A DNA stretch of 64,000 bases from Pseudomonas sp. (GTDB lineage Bacteria; Pseudomonadota; Gammaproteobacteria; Pseudomonadales; Pseudomonadaceae): the NCBI RefSeq assembly GCF_030150285.1, contig NZ_JASLGE010000071.1:1-64000 (forward strand), read 5' to 3'. Below, in pieces: positions 42,385-51,621 of this stretch. Numbering within the stretch: the first letter of the stretch is position 1; the number at the start of each line of letters is the position of its first letter. A model generated the notes under the pieces. The model ran no database searches and was not told where the DNA came from. It saw only the letters and a list, made by a program, of their open reading frames with translations. The position numbers were made by a program, and so were the translations under genes.

Positions 42385-42408
42385 AGCCTGCCTTGTGCAG
42401 GCTTTTTT
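42385..42408 (+). terminator. Terminator after the second tRNA pair
   Basis: AGCCTGC and GCAGGCT with a TTTTTT tail form a standard intrinsic terminator. Confidence 0.85.
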
Positions 42409-42442
42409 GTGCGCGTGTGTTTTTTGTGCATCCGTAAAAACG

Positions 42443-42550
42443 CAGTAGTCGCTGCCGCAGGCTGCGATGGGTTGCACAGCGCCCCGTTATTGTTCTGTAA
42501 AAAAACGAAGCTCCTGCGGCCCTTTTTGCAGCCTGCGGCAGCGGCTACAC
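42443..42550. repeat. Inverted REP pair (CTGCCGCAGGCTGCG type)
   Basis: AGTCGCTGCCGCAGGCTGCG (42445-42465) and GCAGCCTGCGGCAGCGGCTAC (42528-42548) are inverted copies enclosing about 60 bases. This is a second REP family, distinct from the GAGCAAGCTCG family, and another half-site lies at 40152-40175. Confidence 0.8.
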
Positions 42551-42558
42551 CGATGCGA

Positions 42559-44985
42559 CTAAAAATCCCAGCGTGTGTTTACCATCACATTGCGCGGGTC
42601 ACCGGAGTACGACGAGTTGTAAAAGCCGATGTTGGTGTAGTACGACTTGTCGAACACATTGTTCAGGTTGACCGTGGCCGAGAGGTTTTTGCTGATCTGG
42701 TAACGCGCCATCAGGTCAACCAGCCAGTACGGGTCTTGCGAGAATTTCTCTTGGGCACCGCCTTTGCCCCAGTTGGTGAGCACCTGCCAGCCTGTTCCTT
42801 GCCAGCGCACCCCACCACCCAGGGTCAATTTATCGAGATCCCCTGTCAGTTTGTAGGTGGTGTACAAATTGATTTGATCTTCAGGCTCCCAAGTGGAGAC
42901 TTTTTTACCGGAGTGATCGCGACTGATCTTGTGCGTATAGCCCGCTTGTAACTGCCAGCCAGGCAACAGTTCGCCGGAAATTTCAGCTTCGTAACCCTTG
43001 GTGGTGGCTTTAACGCCTTTGTAGGCGTATTGAATGTCCGGGTTGGTTGGGCGCGCGTTGTAAGAGGTATCCGCTTCAGGGCGGTTGTCTTGATGGACTT
43101 CAAAGTAAGCCAGGCTTGAATTCAGCCGTCCATCCAAGAATTCGCCCTTTAAACCCACTTCGTAATTCTTGCCTTCATCAGGTTCGAGCATCTTGTTGTC
43201 ACGATTGCGGTAGTAGGACTGCGGCAAAAAAATGTCGGTGTAGCTGGCGTAAGCGGAAATGTGTTCGTTGAGGTCGTAAATAAGCCCGGCATAGGGCAGT
43301 ACTTTGCCGGTGTCTTTGGCTTGGCTGGTACCGGTCAGCGTGTAGTCGGCTACGCGGGTGCCGAGTAACAGTGTCAAATCGTCTGTAAGGCTAAAGCGGC
43401 CGGTTACGTAAACGCCCGTCTGGCGGGTGGTCTCATCATTGTACGATGTCACGTTGCCCCACTCCGGTTCGCGGGCATCCCCTTTCCAGTTGTAGTAGTC
43501 GTAAGCGTTGTCGACCATATTGGCGTTGGTGTAGTCCTTGCCGGTCCAGTGCGATTTGGATGCCGAGCCGCCGATGACCAACTCATGTTCGCGCCCGAGC
43601 AGGTTGAACGGGCCGGTGGCGAATAAATCGCCGCTGTCGCTGACGTACTCGCCGGTGTACTTGCGAGCGAGGATAGGGGCCAGGCCGGTACTCGCAACAG
43701 GGTCTAGCAGCGCACCAAGAGGGGCGTTGTAACCGTTGATCTGATGGTTGTACTGCGCTTTGGCAACCCAGCCGTTCTCAAAGTTGTGCTCCAGGGTTGT
43801 AAAAACGGTGCGGGTGTATTGTTCCCAACTGCTCCATTTTGTGCCGTTGTTGAAGGAGCGTGGCGTGCTGATGCGCTCACCTTCGGAGTTAAACAGTGAG
43901 GCGCTGCCCGACCAGCTCGACCCCTTGGGGTTGTTGTCCTGGTAGTCCGCGCCCACTGTCAGCAACGTATCGGGGGTCAGGTCCACTTCCAGAATGCCGT
44001 AGTAAACCGAACTGTCGCGCTGGTAATGCTCCATGAATGAGCGTTTGTCCTGATAGGCCGCCACGGCCCGCCCGCGTACATTGCCGCTTTCGGTCAAAGG
44101 GCCGCTGACATCGATTTGCGAACGGTAGTTGTCCCACGAACCCGCGCCCAGCTCTGCGTGGGCCTTGAATTCACTCGTCGGTTTTTTGCGCACCATATTG
44201 ATGGTGCCGCCCGGTCCGCCGGCGCCGGTGAGTAAGCCGGTCGCGCCTTTGAGGATCTCGACCCGGTCGTAAATGGCGGTATCGGTCAGGGTATGCCCGG
44301 CTGAATATTGCGGGTCTTGCAGGATCGGAATGCCATCGTACTGGAAGTTCTTGATCGCGAAGCCCCGTGAGTAATAGCTGGTGCGGTCGCTGTCATAGGT
44401 AGCCACGGTGATACCCGGGGTATGGCGCATCACATCGTCGATGGAATTGAGGCCGAAATCATCCATGGCCTGGCGCGTCACCACAGAAATCGACTGCGGC
44501 GTTTCGCGTGGTGTCAGCACCATGCGCGTCGCGGTGGCAATACTGCCGGGCGTGTAAGAGCCGGTTCCTTCGGTGATCGTGCCTAACTGGTTAGCGCTGA
44601 TTTGGGTGGCACCCAGTTCAAGGCTGCCGCTGGTGCTGGGCAAGGCGTCAAGCCTATAGCCGTTGGCACCTTTGACGACCCTATAGCCGCTGCCCCGTAG
44701 GAGTGCTTCGAAGCCACCCTGTTCGTTGTAGGTGCCATGCAGGCCGGGCGTGGTCAGCCCCTCCAGGTTTTGCGATTGGAAAATCAACGCCACCCCCGCT
44801 TGCTGTGCAAACCGATTCAAGGCACTGCTCAGGGGGCCGGCTGGAATATCGTAGGTTTTAACCGCCGCCTGCGTTTGCGCTTGGGCAAATGAGGTGCCCA
44901 TAAGGCCGGCCGCCGAGGCGACTGCCAGATGGATGGCCAGTGTCAAGGGCCTGATTCGTGGGTGGGCGTGAAGGGGGGTATGCAT
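42559..44985 (-). CDS. TonB-dependent siderophore receptor with N-terminal signalling domain
   Basis: 808 aa. A signal peptide (to about residue 37, ending SFAQAQ) is followed by the STN domain (about 43-95: YDIPAGPLSSALNRFAQQAGVALIFQ). The STN domain contacts the FecR-type anti-sigma factor. The plug follows (about 145-260: RETPQSISVVTRQAMDDF, RVEILKGATGLLTGAGGPGGTINMVRKKP), and then a 22-strand barrel ending in aromatic Phe (NTRWDF). This is the FpvA/FhuE/FoxA type of ferric-siderophore receptor that also senses its ligand. The specific siderophore is not deducible. It is downstream of fecI-fecR on the same strand and is presumably the target of the sigma factor. Confidence 0.92.
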   Translation of the reverse strand: MHTPLHAHPRIRPLTLAIHLAVASAAGLMGTSFAQAQTQAAVKTYDIPAGPLSSALNRFAQQAGVALIFQSQNLEGLTTPGLHGTYNEQGGFEALLRGSGYRVVKGANGYRLDALPSTSGSLELGATQISANQLGTITEGTGSYTPGSIATATRMVLTPRETPQSISVVTRQAMDDFGLNSIDDVMRHTPGITVATYDSDRTSYYSRGFAIKNFQYDGIPILQDPQYSAGHTLTDTAIYDRVEILKGATGLLTGAGGPGGTINMVRKKPTSEFKAHAELGAGSWDNYRSQIDVSGPLTESGNVRGRAVAAYQDKRSFMEHYQRDSSVYYGILEVDLTPDTLLTVGADYQDNNPKGSSWSGSASLFNSEGERISTPRSFNNGTKWSSWEQYTRTVFTTLEHNFENGWVAKAQYNHQINGYNAPLGALLDPVASTGLAPILARKYTGEYVSDSGDLFATGPFNLLGREHELVIGGSASKSHWTGKDYTNANMVDNAYDYYNWKGDAREPEWGNVTSYNDETTRQTGVYVTGRFSLTDDLTLLLGTRVADYTLTGTSQAKDTGKVLPYAGLIYDLNEHISAYASYTDIFLPQSYYRNRDNKMLEPDEGKNYEVGLKGEFLDGRLNSSLAYFEVHQDNRPEADTSYNARPTNPDIQYAYKGVKATTKGYEAEISGELLPGWQLQAGYTHKISRDHSGKKVSTWEPEDQINLYTTYKLTGDLDKLTLGGGVRWQGTGWQVLTNWGKGGAQEKFSQDPYWLVDLMARYQISKNLSATVNLNNVFDKSYYTNIGFYNSSYSGDPRNVMVNTRWDF

Positions 44986-45059
44986 GGAGTCGCAATCCTT
45001 TGTAGGTCTGTTACCTTTCTTGACGGTTGACCTGGAAAAAGCGGAACCAATGCGAATAA

Positions 45060-46040
45060 TTATTTTTCAGCAGGCGGTGCGGTGCTGATCACGATCAGCC
45101 AAGGGGTAAAGCGTTTGATGTTCAGCGGCAGGGTTTCGGCGATGAGTTGCAGGGCGCGGTCGGTATCGTCCAGCGGCAGTACCGCTGAGACCTGCAAGTG
45201 AGCCAGGGCTGCGGGGTCGAACTGGATATAGCCACGACGATGGCGGGAAATTTCATCGAGTACATGGGGCAGGGGTTGGTTATCGACCACCAGTTGATGG
45301 TGCTTCCAGGCCTCATTCACTCCGGCGGGGTCGACGGTGCCCGCCCGTTCAACGGTGTTTTGGGTAATCATTGCGCGGGAGCCGGCATCGACTTCCAGCG
45401 TGTGCTGCTCGTCCGCACTTTGGGCCGCAACCCGTGACTGCAACATGCTGAGTACGGTGACGTCCTGTTCGCGTTTCACTACAAAACGGGTGCCCAGCGC
45501 CCGCATGCTGCCCTGCTCTGTCTGCACGACAAAGGGGCGAGCGCTGTCGTGCGCCACGTCGACCAGCACTTCGCCCTGCAGGAGTTCGATGCGCCGCTGT
45601 TGATCATCAAAATGCACATTGACCGCGCTGGTGCCGCTGAGGGTAATGCTTGAATCGTCGGCCAGGCGTAATGTTTTCCAGTCGTTGGGGCCTGTGCTGA
45701 TATCAGCCATCAGGTACTGCGGGTAATGGCTTTGCAGGAACAGTGCGGAGGGTAAGGCCACAGCGCAAGCGATTGCCAGCGCACGCAAGGCCTGTTTGTG
45801 GCGAGGGCTTTTTCGTGTGCTAAAAGCGGCATTCAGCGCCGCTTTGGCAGGTGCCGCTTGCCCGCGCAAGGCTTGCAGACGGCCAATCGCTTCTTGCATG
45901 CGTATGGCTGCGGCAGCGTGCTGCGGGGTTTGCTGTTTCCAGTGTTCGAATTCAAGGCGAACGGCTTCGCTGAAGCCTTCTTCATGCAGGCGAAGCATCC
46001 ATTCGGCGGCTTGTTCGTCAATGCTGCGCGGTGTAGGCAT
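45060..46040 (-). CDS. FecR-family anti-sigma regulator
   Basis: 326 aa from ATG 46040, the A of the sigma gene stop TAATG; a start 8 codons upstream is less likely. The N-terminal cytoplasmic domain has DEQAAEWMLRLHEEGFSEAVRLEFEHWKQQTPQHAAAAIRM with conserved Trp residues. One membrane helix is at about 85-110. The periplasmic FecR domain shows TGPNDWKTLRLADDSSITLSGTSAV and GEVLVDVAHDSARPFVV. It binds the receptor STN domain and controls the sigma factor. Translationally coupled to the sigma gene. Confidence 0.93.
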   Translation of the reverse strand: MPTPRSIDEQAAEWMLRLHEEGFSEAVRLEFEHWKQQTPQHAAAAIRMQEAIGRLQALRGQAAPAKAALNAAFSTRKSPRHKQALRALAIACAVALPSALFLQSHYPQYLMADISTGPNDWKTLRLADDSSITLSGTSAVNVHFDDQQRRIELLQGEVLVDVAHDSARPFVVQTEQGSMRALGTRFVVKREQDVTVLSMLQSRVAAQSADEQHTLEVDAGSRAMITQNTVERAGTVDPAGVNEAWKHHQLVVDNQPLPHVLDEISRHRRGYIQFDPAALAHLQVSAVLPLDDTDRALQLIAETLPLNIKRFTPWLIVISTAPPAEK

Positions 46041-46558
46041 TAGGTGTCCAGGCTGTGGCTGCAATGCAATAAAGCCTGAATCAGGTACTTGCGCACGGTG
46101 CGATCGCTAAGTCCCAACTGCCGAGCGATTTCAGCCTGGGCCGTGCCGTCCAGGTAATACAGCACAAAGGCTTGGCGTACCTTTTCCGGCATGCCTTCCA
46201 GCATAAACGCAATCTGTTCGAGGGCTTCAAGGGTTGTCAGGATTTGCTCGGGCGACTGGAAGCTCTCCAAGGCTTCGGCAGTCAGCGCCAGCTCCTGCAA
46301 GTAGGCGTTTTCGATTTTCTTGCGTCGCACTTGATCGATGAGCAAGCGGCGCGCAGTGGTGCTCAAAAAAGCGCGGGGTTCGCGCAGGGTCGCCACCGAT
46401 TCGCGGGCATTAAGGATTCGCGCAAACGTGTCCTGCGCCAGATCGGCCGCGTTGTGTGTGCACCCCAGTTTTCGCCGCAACCAGCCATGCAACCAGCCGT
46501 GATGCTCGCTGTAGAGTTCAGTAATCGTGGACTGAAAGGCGGGTTCAGCTGTAGACAT
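46040..46558 (-). CDS. FecI-family ECF sigma factor
   Basis: 172 aa. Region 2 contains AADLAQDTFARILNARES (helix binding -10) and RRLLIDQVRRKKIENAYLQ. Region 4 has LPEKVRQAF-like EGMPEKVRQAFVLYYLDGTAQAEIARQLGLSDRTVRKYLIQALLHC, with a helix-turn-helix at the end. It directs transcription of the siderophore receptor downstream. The upstream Fur-like site implies iron-starvation control. Confidence 0.93.
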   Translation of the reverse strand: MSTAEPAFQSTITELYSEHHGWLHGWLRRKLGCTHNAADLAQDTFARILNARESVATLREPRAFLSTTARRLLIDQVRRKKIENAYLQELALTAEALESFQSPEQILTTLEALEQIAFMLEGMPEKVRQAFVLYYLDGTAQAEIARQLGLSDRTVRKYLIQALLHCSHSLDT

Positions 46559-46572
46559 TAGCCGTAACTCAA

Positions 46573-46598
46573 ATGTTATTGAGAATTATTGCTAATTC
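46573..46598. promoter_or_regulatory. Putative Fur box upstream of the ECF sigma gene
   Basis: AATGTTATTGAGAATTATTGCTAATT lies 15-40 bases before the sigma start. Overlapping GAGAAT/ATTATT/GCTAAT hexamers resemble the GATAAT repeats of Fur sites. The position over a probable promoter fits iron-dependent repression. Confidence 0.6.
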
Positions 46599-46698
46599 TG
46601 TACGCAAGTACTGGGTAAACGCAAGGTGGCAGGTGAACGGCTACGCGCTTTTGACCTGGTTTTTGATCTAAAAAGAAGGGCCGATCACGGCGTAAGGC

Positions 46699-46782
46699 CT
46701 GTAGGAGCGAGCTTGCTCGCGATCTTTCGTTTTAAAGATCAAAAGATCACGAGCAAGCTCGTTCCTACAAGCTCGCTCCTGC
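46699..46782. repeat. REP/BIME pair between the iron operon and cysH
   Basis: CTGTAGGAGCGAGCTTGCTCGCGATCTTT and AAAGATCAAAAGATCACGAGCAAGCTCGTTCCTACA face each other and form a long hairpin, followed by a third short piece AGCTCGCTCCTGCA. It belongs to the GAGCAAGCTCG family and abuts the cysH stop. Confidence 0.85.
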
Positions 46783-46793
46783 AAAAGGCGAGC

Positions 46794-47528
46794 TTAGTGT
46801 TTGGCGATCAAGTTGCCGGCATGCAGCCCGCATTCTTTTTGCGTGGCTTCTTCCCACCACCAGCGGCCTTCGCGCTCGTGCTGGTTAGGCAGCACCGGGC
46901 GGGTGCACGGTTCGCAACCGATGCTGATAAAACCGCGTTCATGCAAGCTGTTGTAAGGCAGTTCGAGCATGCGGATGTAACCCCAGACTTCTTCGCTGGT
47001 CATTTGCGACAACGGGTTGAATTTGTACAGCGGGCGTTCGGGGGTGGAGAACGCTGCGTCGACTTCCAGGGCCGCTACCTGGCTGCGGGTGCCGGGGCTC
47101 TGGTCACGGCGTTGGCCGGTCGCCCATGCCTTGACGGTCGACAGTTTGCGTCGCAGCGGTTCAATTTTGCGCACGCTACAGCATTCGCCGTGCCCGTCCT
47201 TATAGAAGCTGAACAGGCCCTTTTCCTTCACGAACGGCTCGAGTCGCGTGTGGTCCGGGGAGATCAGTTCGATCTGGATGTTGTAATGCTCGCGCACCTG
47301 ATCAATAAAACGATACGTTTCAGGGTGCAGGCGCCCGGTGTCGAGGCTGAACACTTTGACGTTTTTGTTAAGTTTCCAGGCCATGTCCACCAGCACGACA
47401 TCTTCGGCACCGCTGAATGAAATCCAGAGTTCATCGCCAAAGTGTTCAAAGGCAAGTTTGAGAATGTCCTGCGGGGATTTGCTGGCGTATGTCGCGGCGA
47501 GTTCGGCGACGTCGAACGGGTGGCTCAT
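46794..47528 (-). CDS. cysH: APS reductase CysH (assimilatory)
   Basis: 244 aa. It has the ATP-PP-like SFSGAEDVVLVDMAW loop, the LDTGRLHPETYRF motif, GECCSVRKIEPL with a Cys pair, and GCEPCTRPVLPNQHEREGRWWWEE with a second CxxC pair. The four cysteines ligate the [4Fe-4S] cluster that marks APS-type (not PAPS-type) reductases. It reduces activated sulfate to sulfite. A HPFDVAELAATYASKSP N terminus is typical of Pseudomonas. Confidence 0.95.
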   Translation of the reverse strand: MSHPFDVAELAATYASKSPQDILKLAFEHFGDELWISFSGAEDVVLVDMAWKLNKNVKVFSLDTGRLHPETYRFIDQVREHYNIQIELISPDHTRLEPFVKEKGLFSFYKDGHGECCSVRKIEPLRRKLSTVKAWATGQRRDQSPGTRSQVAALEVDAAFSTPERPLYKFNPLSQMTSEEVWGYIRMLELPYNSLHERGFISIGCEPCTRPVLPNQHEREGRWWWEEATQKECGLHAGNLIAKH

Positions 47529-47597
47529 CAGGCGGCTTCCTACAGTGAATGGCGCTGGGCGCTCTCTAGTGGGCGGGATGTTAGCAAAAACCGCGGG

Positions 47598-48941
47598 CTA
47601 CAGGGTTCGCAGCGTGTCGAGCAGCACTTTCACTTTGGTAATGGATTCCTGATATTCGTCTTGCCAGTCAGAGTCGGCCACGATGCCGCCGCCGCCCCAG
47701 CACGTGATGCGCCGGTCTTTGACCAGCAGGCTGCGAATGGCAATGGAACTGTCCATTTCGCCGCGAACGTCGAGGTATAGCAGCGAACCGCAGTAAATGC
47801 TGCGGCGCGTGGGTTCGAGCTCGTCGATGATCTGCATGGCGCGGATCTTCGGCGCGCCGGTAATTGAGCCTCCAGGAAAGCTATCGCCGATCAAGTCCAG
47901 GGCGTCTTTGCCGGGAGCCAATTCGCCGGTGACACTGCTGACCAAATGATGAACATTGGGGTAGCTTTCCAGGGTAAACAGCTCGGGTACCCGGACTGAA
48001 CCGGTGCGGCAGGTGCGCCCCAGGTCATTTCGCAGCAAGTCCACGATCATCAGGTTTTCGGCGCGATCCTTGGCACTGGCTAGCAGTTCGGCGGCATTCG
48101 CCGCATCTTCGCCAGCCGTTTTGCCGCGTGGGCGGGTGCCTTTGATCGGGCGGGTTTCGACCTGCCGATGGCTGACGCGCACAAAGCGTTCGGGTGACAG
48201 GCTTAAAATGGCGTTGTCATGCGGCAAGTGCATAAACCCGGAAAAGGGTGTGGGGCACGCGGCACGTAACGCGCAGTAAGCGGACCAGGCATCGCCTTCG
48301 CATTCGGCGCTAAAGCGCTGTGTGTAATTGACCTGATAACAGTCGCCCGCCTGAATGTACTGGTGAATGCGGTTCAGCGCCTGCTCGTAACGGTTGGCAC
48401 TGATGTCGGGTTGCATCGGCTGTTTCAGGTGAAAGGCGGTGTTCACGCACGGCTGTGGCTGGCTGAATAACTGAACCAGGCGTTCACGTTCGCCCGCTGA
48501 CAGAGCTGGGTGAAATACCAGTTGCGAGGTGGCGAGCCGGTGATCGCTGACCAATGCCCAGGCATATAGCCCGAGCCGGGCTGCAGGCAGTTGAATATCG
48601 TCTTCTGACAGGGCTGGCAGGTGTTCGAGTGTGCGGCCGAAGTCGTAGCTCAAGTAGCCGATCAGGCCGCCGGCAAATGGCAGTTCGAGACCCTCCGGGA
48701 GCGTTGCTTTGCCCAGTTGCTGGAGGCTATCGCGCAAGCGCTGCAAAAATGCGCGGCCCGGTTCATCCGGTTGCACTGCCAGTGTCTGCTTTGGCCACGC
48801 GCTCATGATGTCGTAGCGCCCGCGGTCGGCAGCGGGGCGGCCGCTGTCCAGCAGCACAGCACCAGGCGCATGACGTATCTGCGCAAAGTAATCGGCGGGG
48901 TTGGCGAAGTAAGGCAGGGGATGTACAGAACAGGTCAACAT
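47598..48941 (-). CDS. pabB: Aminodeoxychorismate synthase component I PabB
   Basis: 447 aa, chorismate-binding enzyme. VETRPIKGTRPRGKTAGED carries the PIKGT Lys typical of PabB over anthranilate synthase. NLMIVDLLRNDLGR, LESYPNVHHLVSSVTGEL and SFPGGSITGAPKIRAMQIIDELEP complete the family. It forms 4-amino-4-deoxychorismate for folate. It is 69 bp upstream of cysH. In other Pseudomonas a thrH gene often lies between these two; it is absent here. Confidence 0.93.
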   Translation of the reverse strand: MLTCSVHPLPYFANPADYFAQIRHAPGAVLLDSGRPAADRGRYDIMSAWPKQTLAVQPDEPGRAFLQRLRDSLQQLGKATLPEGLELPFAGGLIGYLSYDFGRTLEHLPALSEDDIQLPAARLGLYAWALVSDHRLATSQLVFHPALSAGERERLVQLFSQPQPCVNTAFHLKQPMQPDISANRYEQALNRIHQYIQAGDCYQVNYTQRFSAECEGDAWSAYCALRAACPTPFSGFMHLPHDNAILSLSPERFVRVSHRQVETRPIKGTRPRGKTAGEDAANAAELLASAKDRAENLMIVDLLRNDLGRTCRTGSVRVPELFTLESYPNVHHLVSSVTGELAPGKDALDLIGDSFPGGSITGAPKIRAMQIIDELEPTRRSIYCGSLLYLDVRGEMDSSIAIRSLLVKDRRITCWGGGGIVADSDWQDEYQESITKVKVLLDTLRTL

Positions 48942-49100
48942 GCGAAGCCAGTCAGCCAGTGGGGCGGGGTGCAGATTGTAGTCTTGTGTAGGACAGCAAC
49001 GCTAATGCTGTCGTAATTGCCGAAGGCTGTGCCCGTGTACCCAATACGGCGCTGGCACACAGGGCATGGCCTTCGGTGTTGTCATGAGGTTCAGGGCGAA

Positions 49101-50084
49101 TCAGGTGTCCTGGTGGATATGCCCGAACAGCTCTTGGGCAAAGCGCACCCGTTCTTCGGCGGTTTCCTTGATGCCCTTGGCGGCGAGCGCTTCAAGGTGG
49201 GCTTCCACCGCGTGAGTGCGCAAGGTCAGGCCGCAGTCGTTGGCGATCTGGATGTTCAGCCCCGGGCGGGCGTTGAGTTCCAGAATCAGCGGGCCTTTGT
49301 CCTGGTCGAGCACCATGTCGACACCGATGTAACCCAGCCCGCACAACTCATAGCAGCCCGCGGCCAACTTCATAAAGCCGTCCCAATTGGGCAACTGCAC
49401 GCCGTCCACCGCATTGGTGGTGTCGGGGTGCTTGCTAATGATGTTGTTCAGCCACGTACCGCGCAGGGTCAGGCCGGTTGCCAAGTCAACGCCGACACCA
49501 ATCGCGCCTTGGTGCAGGTTGGCTTTGCCCCCGGATTGACGGGTGGGCAGGCGCAGCATGGCCATTACCGGGTAGCCCATCAGCACGATAATGCGGATAT
49601 CCGGCACACCTTCGTAGCTGATGCTTTTGAAGATCTGATCGGGTGTGACCCGGTATTCGATCAGCGCCCGGTCACGGTGGCCGCCCAAGGAGTACAGGCC
49701 GGTGAGGATGCTGGAGATCTGATGTTCGATTTCTTCGTGGCTGATGATCTTGCCCGACACCGTGCGATAGCGGTCTTCGAAACGGTCGGCAATCACCAGG
49801 ATGCCGTCGCCGCCCGCACCTTGTGCGGGTTTGATCACGAAGTCGCTGCGGCCGCCGATGATCTCATCAAGCTTGTCGATTTCCTTCTCGGTGGAAATGA
49901 CGCCGTACATTTCCGGCACATCGATGCCGGCTTGAATCGCCCGTTCCTTGGTGATGATCTTGTCATCCACGATCGGGTACAGGCTGCGTTTGTTGTACTT
50001 GAGTACGTAGTCCGCATTACGCCGATTGATGCCCATGATGCCCCTGGCTTCCAGGGCCTTCCAGGTCTTCCAGAAGCCAAACAT
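49101..50084 (-). CDS. ATP-grasp alpha-L-glutamate-ligase-like protein
   Basis: 327 aa. ATP-grasp fold: NADYVLKYNKRSLYPIVDDKIITKERAIQAGI, SDFVIKPAQGAGGDGILVI (ATP-binding loop), IEYRVTPDQIF, and GVDMVLDQDKGPLILELNARPGLNIQIAN, with Glu and Asn metal ligands. It resembles the RimK/glutamate-ligase group. Its ATG overlaps the stop of the 7TM gene by one base, and the protease gene lies upstream, so it belongs to a conserved three-gene cluster. Proposed to add amino acids to a peptide or protein; the substrate is unknown. Confidence 0.9.
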   Translation of the reverse strand: MFGFWKTWKALEARGIMGINRRNADYVLKYNKRSLYPIVDDKIITKERAIQAGIDVPEMYGVISTEKEIDKLDEIIGGRSDFVIKPAQGAGGDGILVIADRFEDRYRTVSGKIISHEEIEHQISSILTGLYSLGGHRDRALIEYRVTPDQIFKSISYEGVPDIRIIVLMGYPVMAMLRLPTRQSGGKANLHQGAIGVGVDLATGLTLRGTWLNNIISKHPDTTNAVDGVQLPNWDGFMKLAAGCYELCGLGYIGVDMVLDQDKGPLILELNARPGLNIQIANDCGLTLRTHAVEAHLEALAAKGIKETAEERVRFAQELFGHIHQDT

Positions 50085-51616
50085 CAGGAGTCAGCCTTCA
50101 AAAAGGCTTTGAAGCGGATCAGTTCGGTCAGGCGGTACCCGCGATAGCGACCCATGGCCAGCATGAAACCTACCAGAACCAACAGCACGGCCGGGAACGT
50201 AAACACGAAGTACACCAGTTCCGGGATGCTCATCACCAGGTAGGCCAACGTGGCGGCAAACAGGGTGCCTATGGCGACTTTCATCGCATGCCCGGCCCCT
50301 CGCTCCTCCCAGGTGATGGACAGGCGCTCGATGGTCATGGTCAGAATCACCATCGGGAACAAGGCCACCGAGAGCCCACGGTCAAGGCCCAGTTTGTGGC
50401 TGAACAGGCTGATGGCGGCGATGAGTATCACCACGAAGGTCAGCACCACGGACAGCCGCGGCAGCATCTGCAGCTTCAGATGCTCCAGATAAGACCGCAG
50501 CATTAACCCGAGCGCCGTGATTACCGTAAACAGGATGATGCCGAAGCCCAGTTGGGTTTCGCGGAACGCCAGCGCAATCAGTACCGGGGTGAATGTGCCC
50601 AGCGTTTGCAGGCCGATCAGGTTGCGCAGCACCAGAATTACCAGTACGCCAATCGGGATCATCACCATGATCATGAAGGTTTGCTGGGTTTGCAGCGGCA
50701 AGCCGTAGAGCGAGTATTCCAGGAAATTGGCGTCGGTGTTCTCGTCCGTCAGCTTGGCCAGGCGGATGGCATTCATCTCGCTGTTGTTCAGGCTGAACGT
50801 CACATTGGCTTTTTTACCGCCATCGACCGTGACCATGGGTTCATCGCCGATCCACCACAGCAGGCGATCCTCCGGCAGGCCTTGTGCACCGCTTTCCGGG
50901 TTGAAGTACAGCCAGTCGTTGCCGTTAAAGCTGCGCAGCCACAGTTCCGGGCTTTGTGGCTGATCGGCCTCCAGGCGGATGGTGTGGACGCGTTCCATCG
51001 GTACGTGGGCAATCGACAGCAGCAGCTCAATGACCTGCGCCTTGTGGGCCGTCGAGGGGTCGCCTGCCAGCAGCAATTTCACGTTGTCATCATTGGGGTT
51101 GTTTACCCGCTTGATGGTTTCGCTGATAAAGGTTTCAACGTCAGCCGAGTGCTGACGAATAGGCGCAAGCAATGCTTCAGCGGCGATTTTCTCAGGGCCT
51201 TCTACCGCGATGCTGTCGCGGAAAACCGGGCCTTTAACCTTGGTTTTGTCGCCCGAGTAGCGCTTGGTCAACACCAGGCGGTAGTACAGGGTTTGCTTGC
51301 CGCTGACGCGGCGCGCGGACCAGGTCACCTTGCGGTTGCCATCCACCCGGTTGACGCTCACCCCATAGTTATTGGAGATGAAGCTTTCGTTCAGGCTGAC
51401 GTAGTCGCGGTTGAGCGGCGGGACGAACATCTGGATCTTGACCGGATCCTTGGAGTTGGCAACGAACTCGACCTTGGCATCAATGTTCCACAGGTCGTCG
51501 GTGGCGTCTTCGGTCACCGGAATACCGATAACAAAAATCTGATACGCGGTAATTGAAAGGCCCAATGCCACCAGCACGGTGATCAAGATTTTCAGATGAA
51601 GGGTTAGCGCACGCAT
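50084..51616 (-). CDS. Inactive-transglutaminase fused to 7TM protein (UUP1-like)
   Basis: 510 aa. One N-terminal helix (LKILITVLVALGLSITAYQIF), a large periplasmic domain (about 30-290) of transglutaminase-like fold lacking an obvious catalytic Cys-His-Asp set, then a C-terminal bundle of six to seven helices from about residue 315 (TFMIMVMIPIGVLVILVLRNLIG onward). The family is known from genomics as an inactive-transglutaminase/7TM fusion always near an ATP-grasp ligase and a retropepsin-like protease. It probably presents an extracytoplasmic peptide signal or substrate. The next gene starts 5 bp upstream. Confidence 0.85.
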   Translation of the reverse strand: MRALTLHLKILITVLVALGLSITAYQIFVIGIPVTEDATDDLWNIDAKVEFVANSKDPVKIQMFVPPLNRDYVSLNESFISNNYGVSVNRVDGNRKVTWSARRVSGKQTLYYRLVLTKRYSGDKTKVKGPVFRDSIAVEGPEKIAAEALLAPIRQHSADVETFISETIKRVNNPNDDNVKLLLAGDPSTAHKAQVIELLLSIAHVPMERVHTIRLEADQPQSPELWLRSFNGNDWLYFNPESGAQGLPEDRLLWWIGDEPMVTVDGGKKANVTFSLNNSEMNAIRLAKLTDENTDANFLEYSLYGLPLQTQQTFMIMVMIPIGVLVILVLRNLIGLQTLGTFTPVLIALAFRETQLGFGIILFTVITALGLMLRSYLEHLKLQMLPRLSVVLTFVVILIAAISLFSHKLGLDRGLSVALFPMVILTMTIERLSITWEERGAGHAMKVAIGTLFAATLAYLVMSIPELVYFVFTFPAVLLVLVGFMLAMGRYRGYRLTELIRFKAFLKADS

Positions 51617-51621
51617 TTCAA

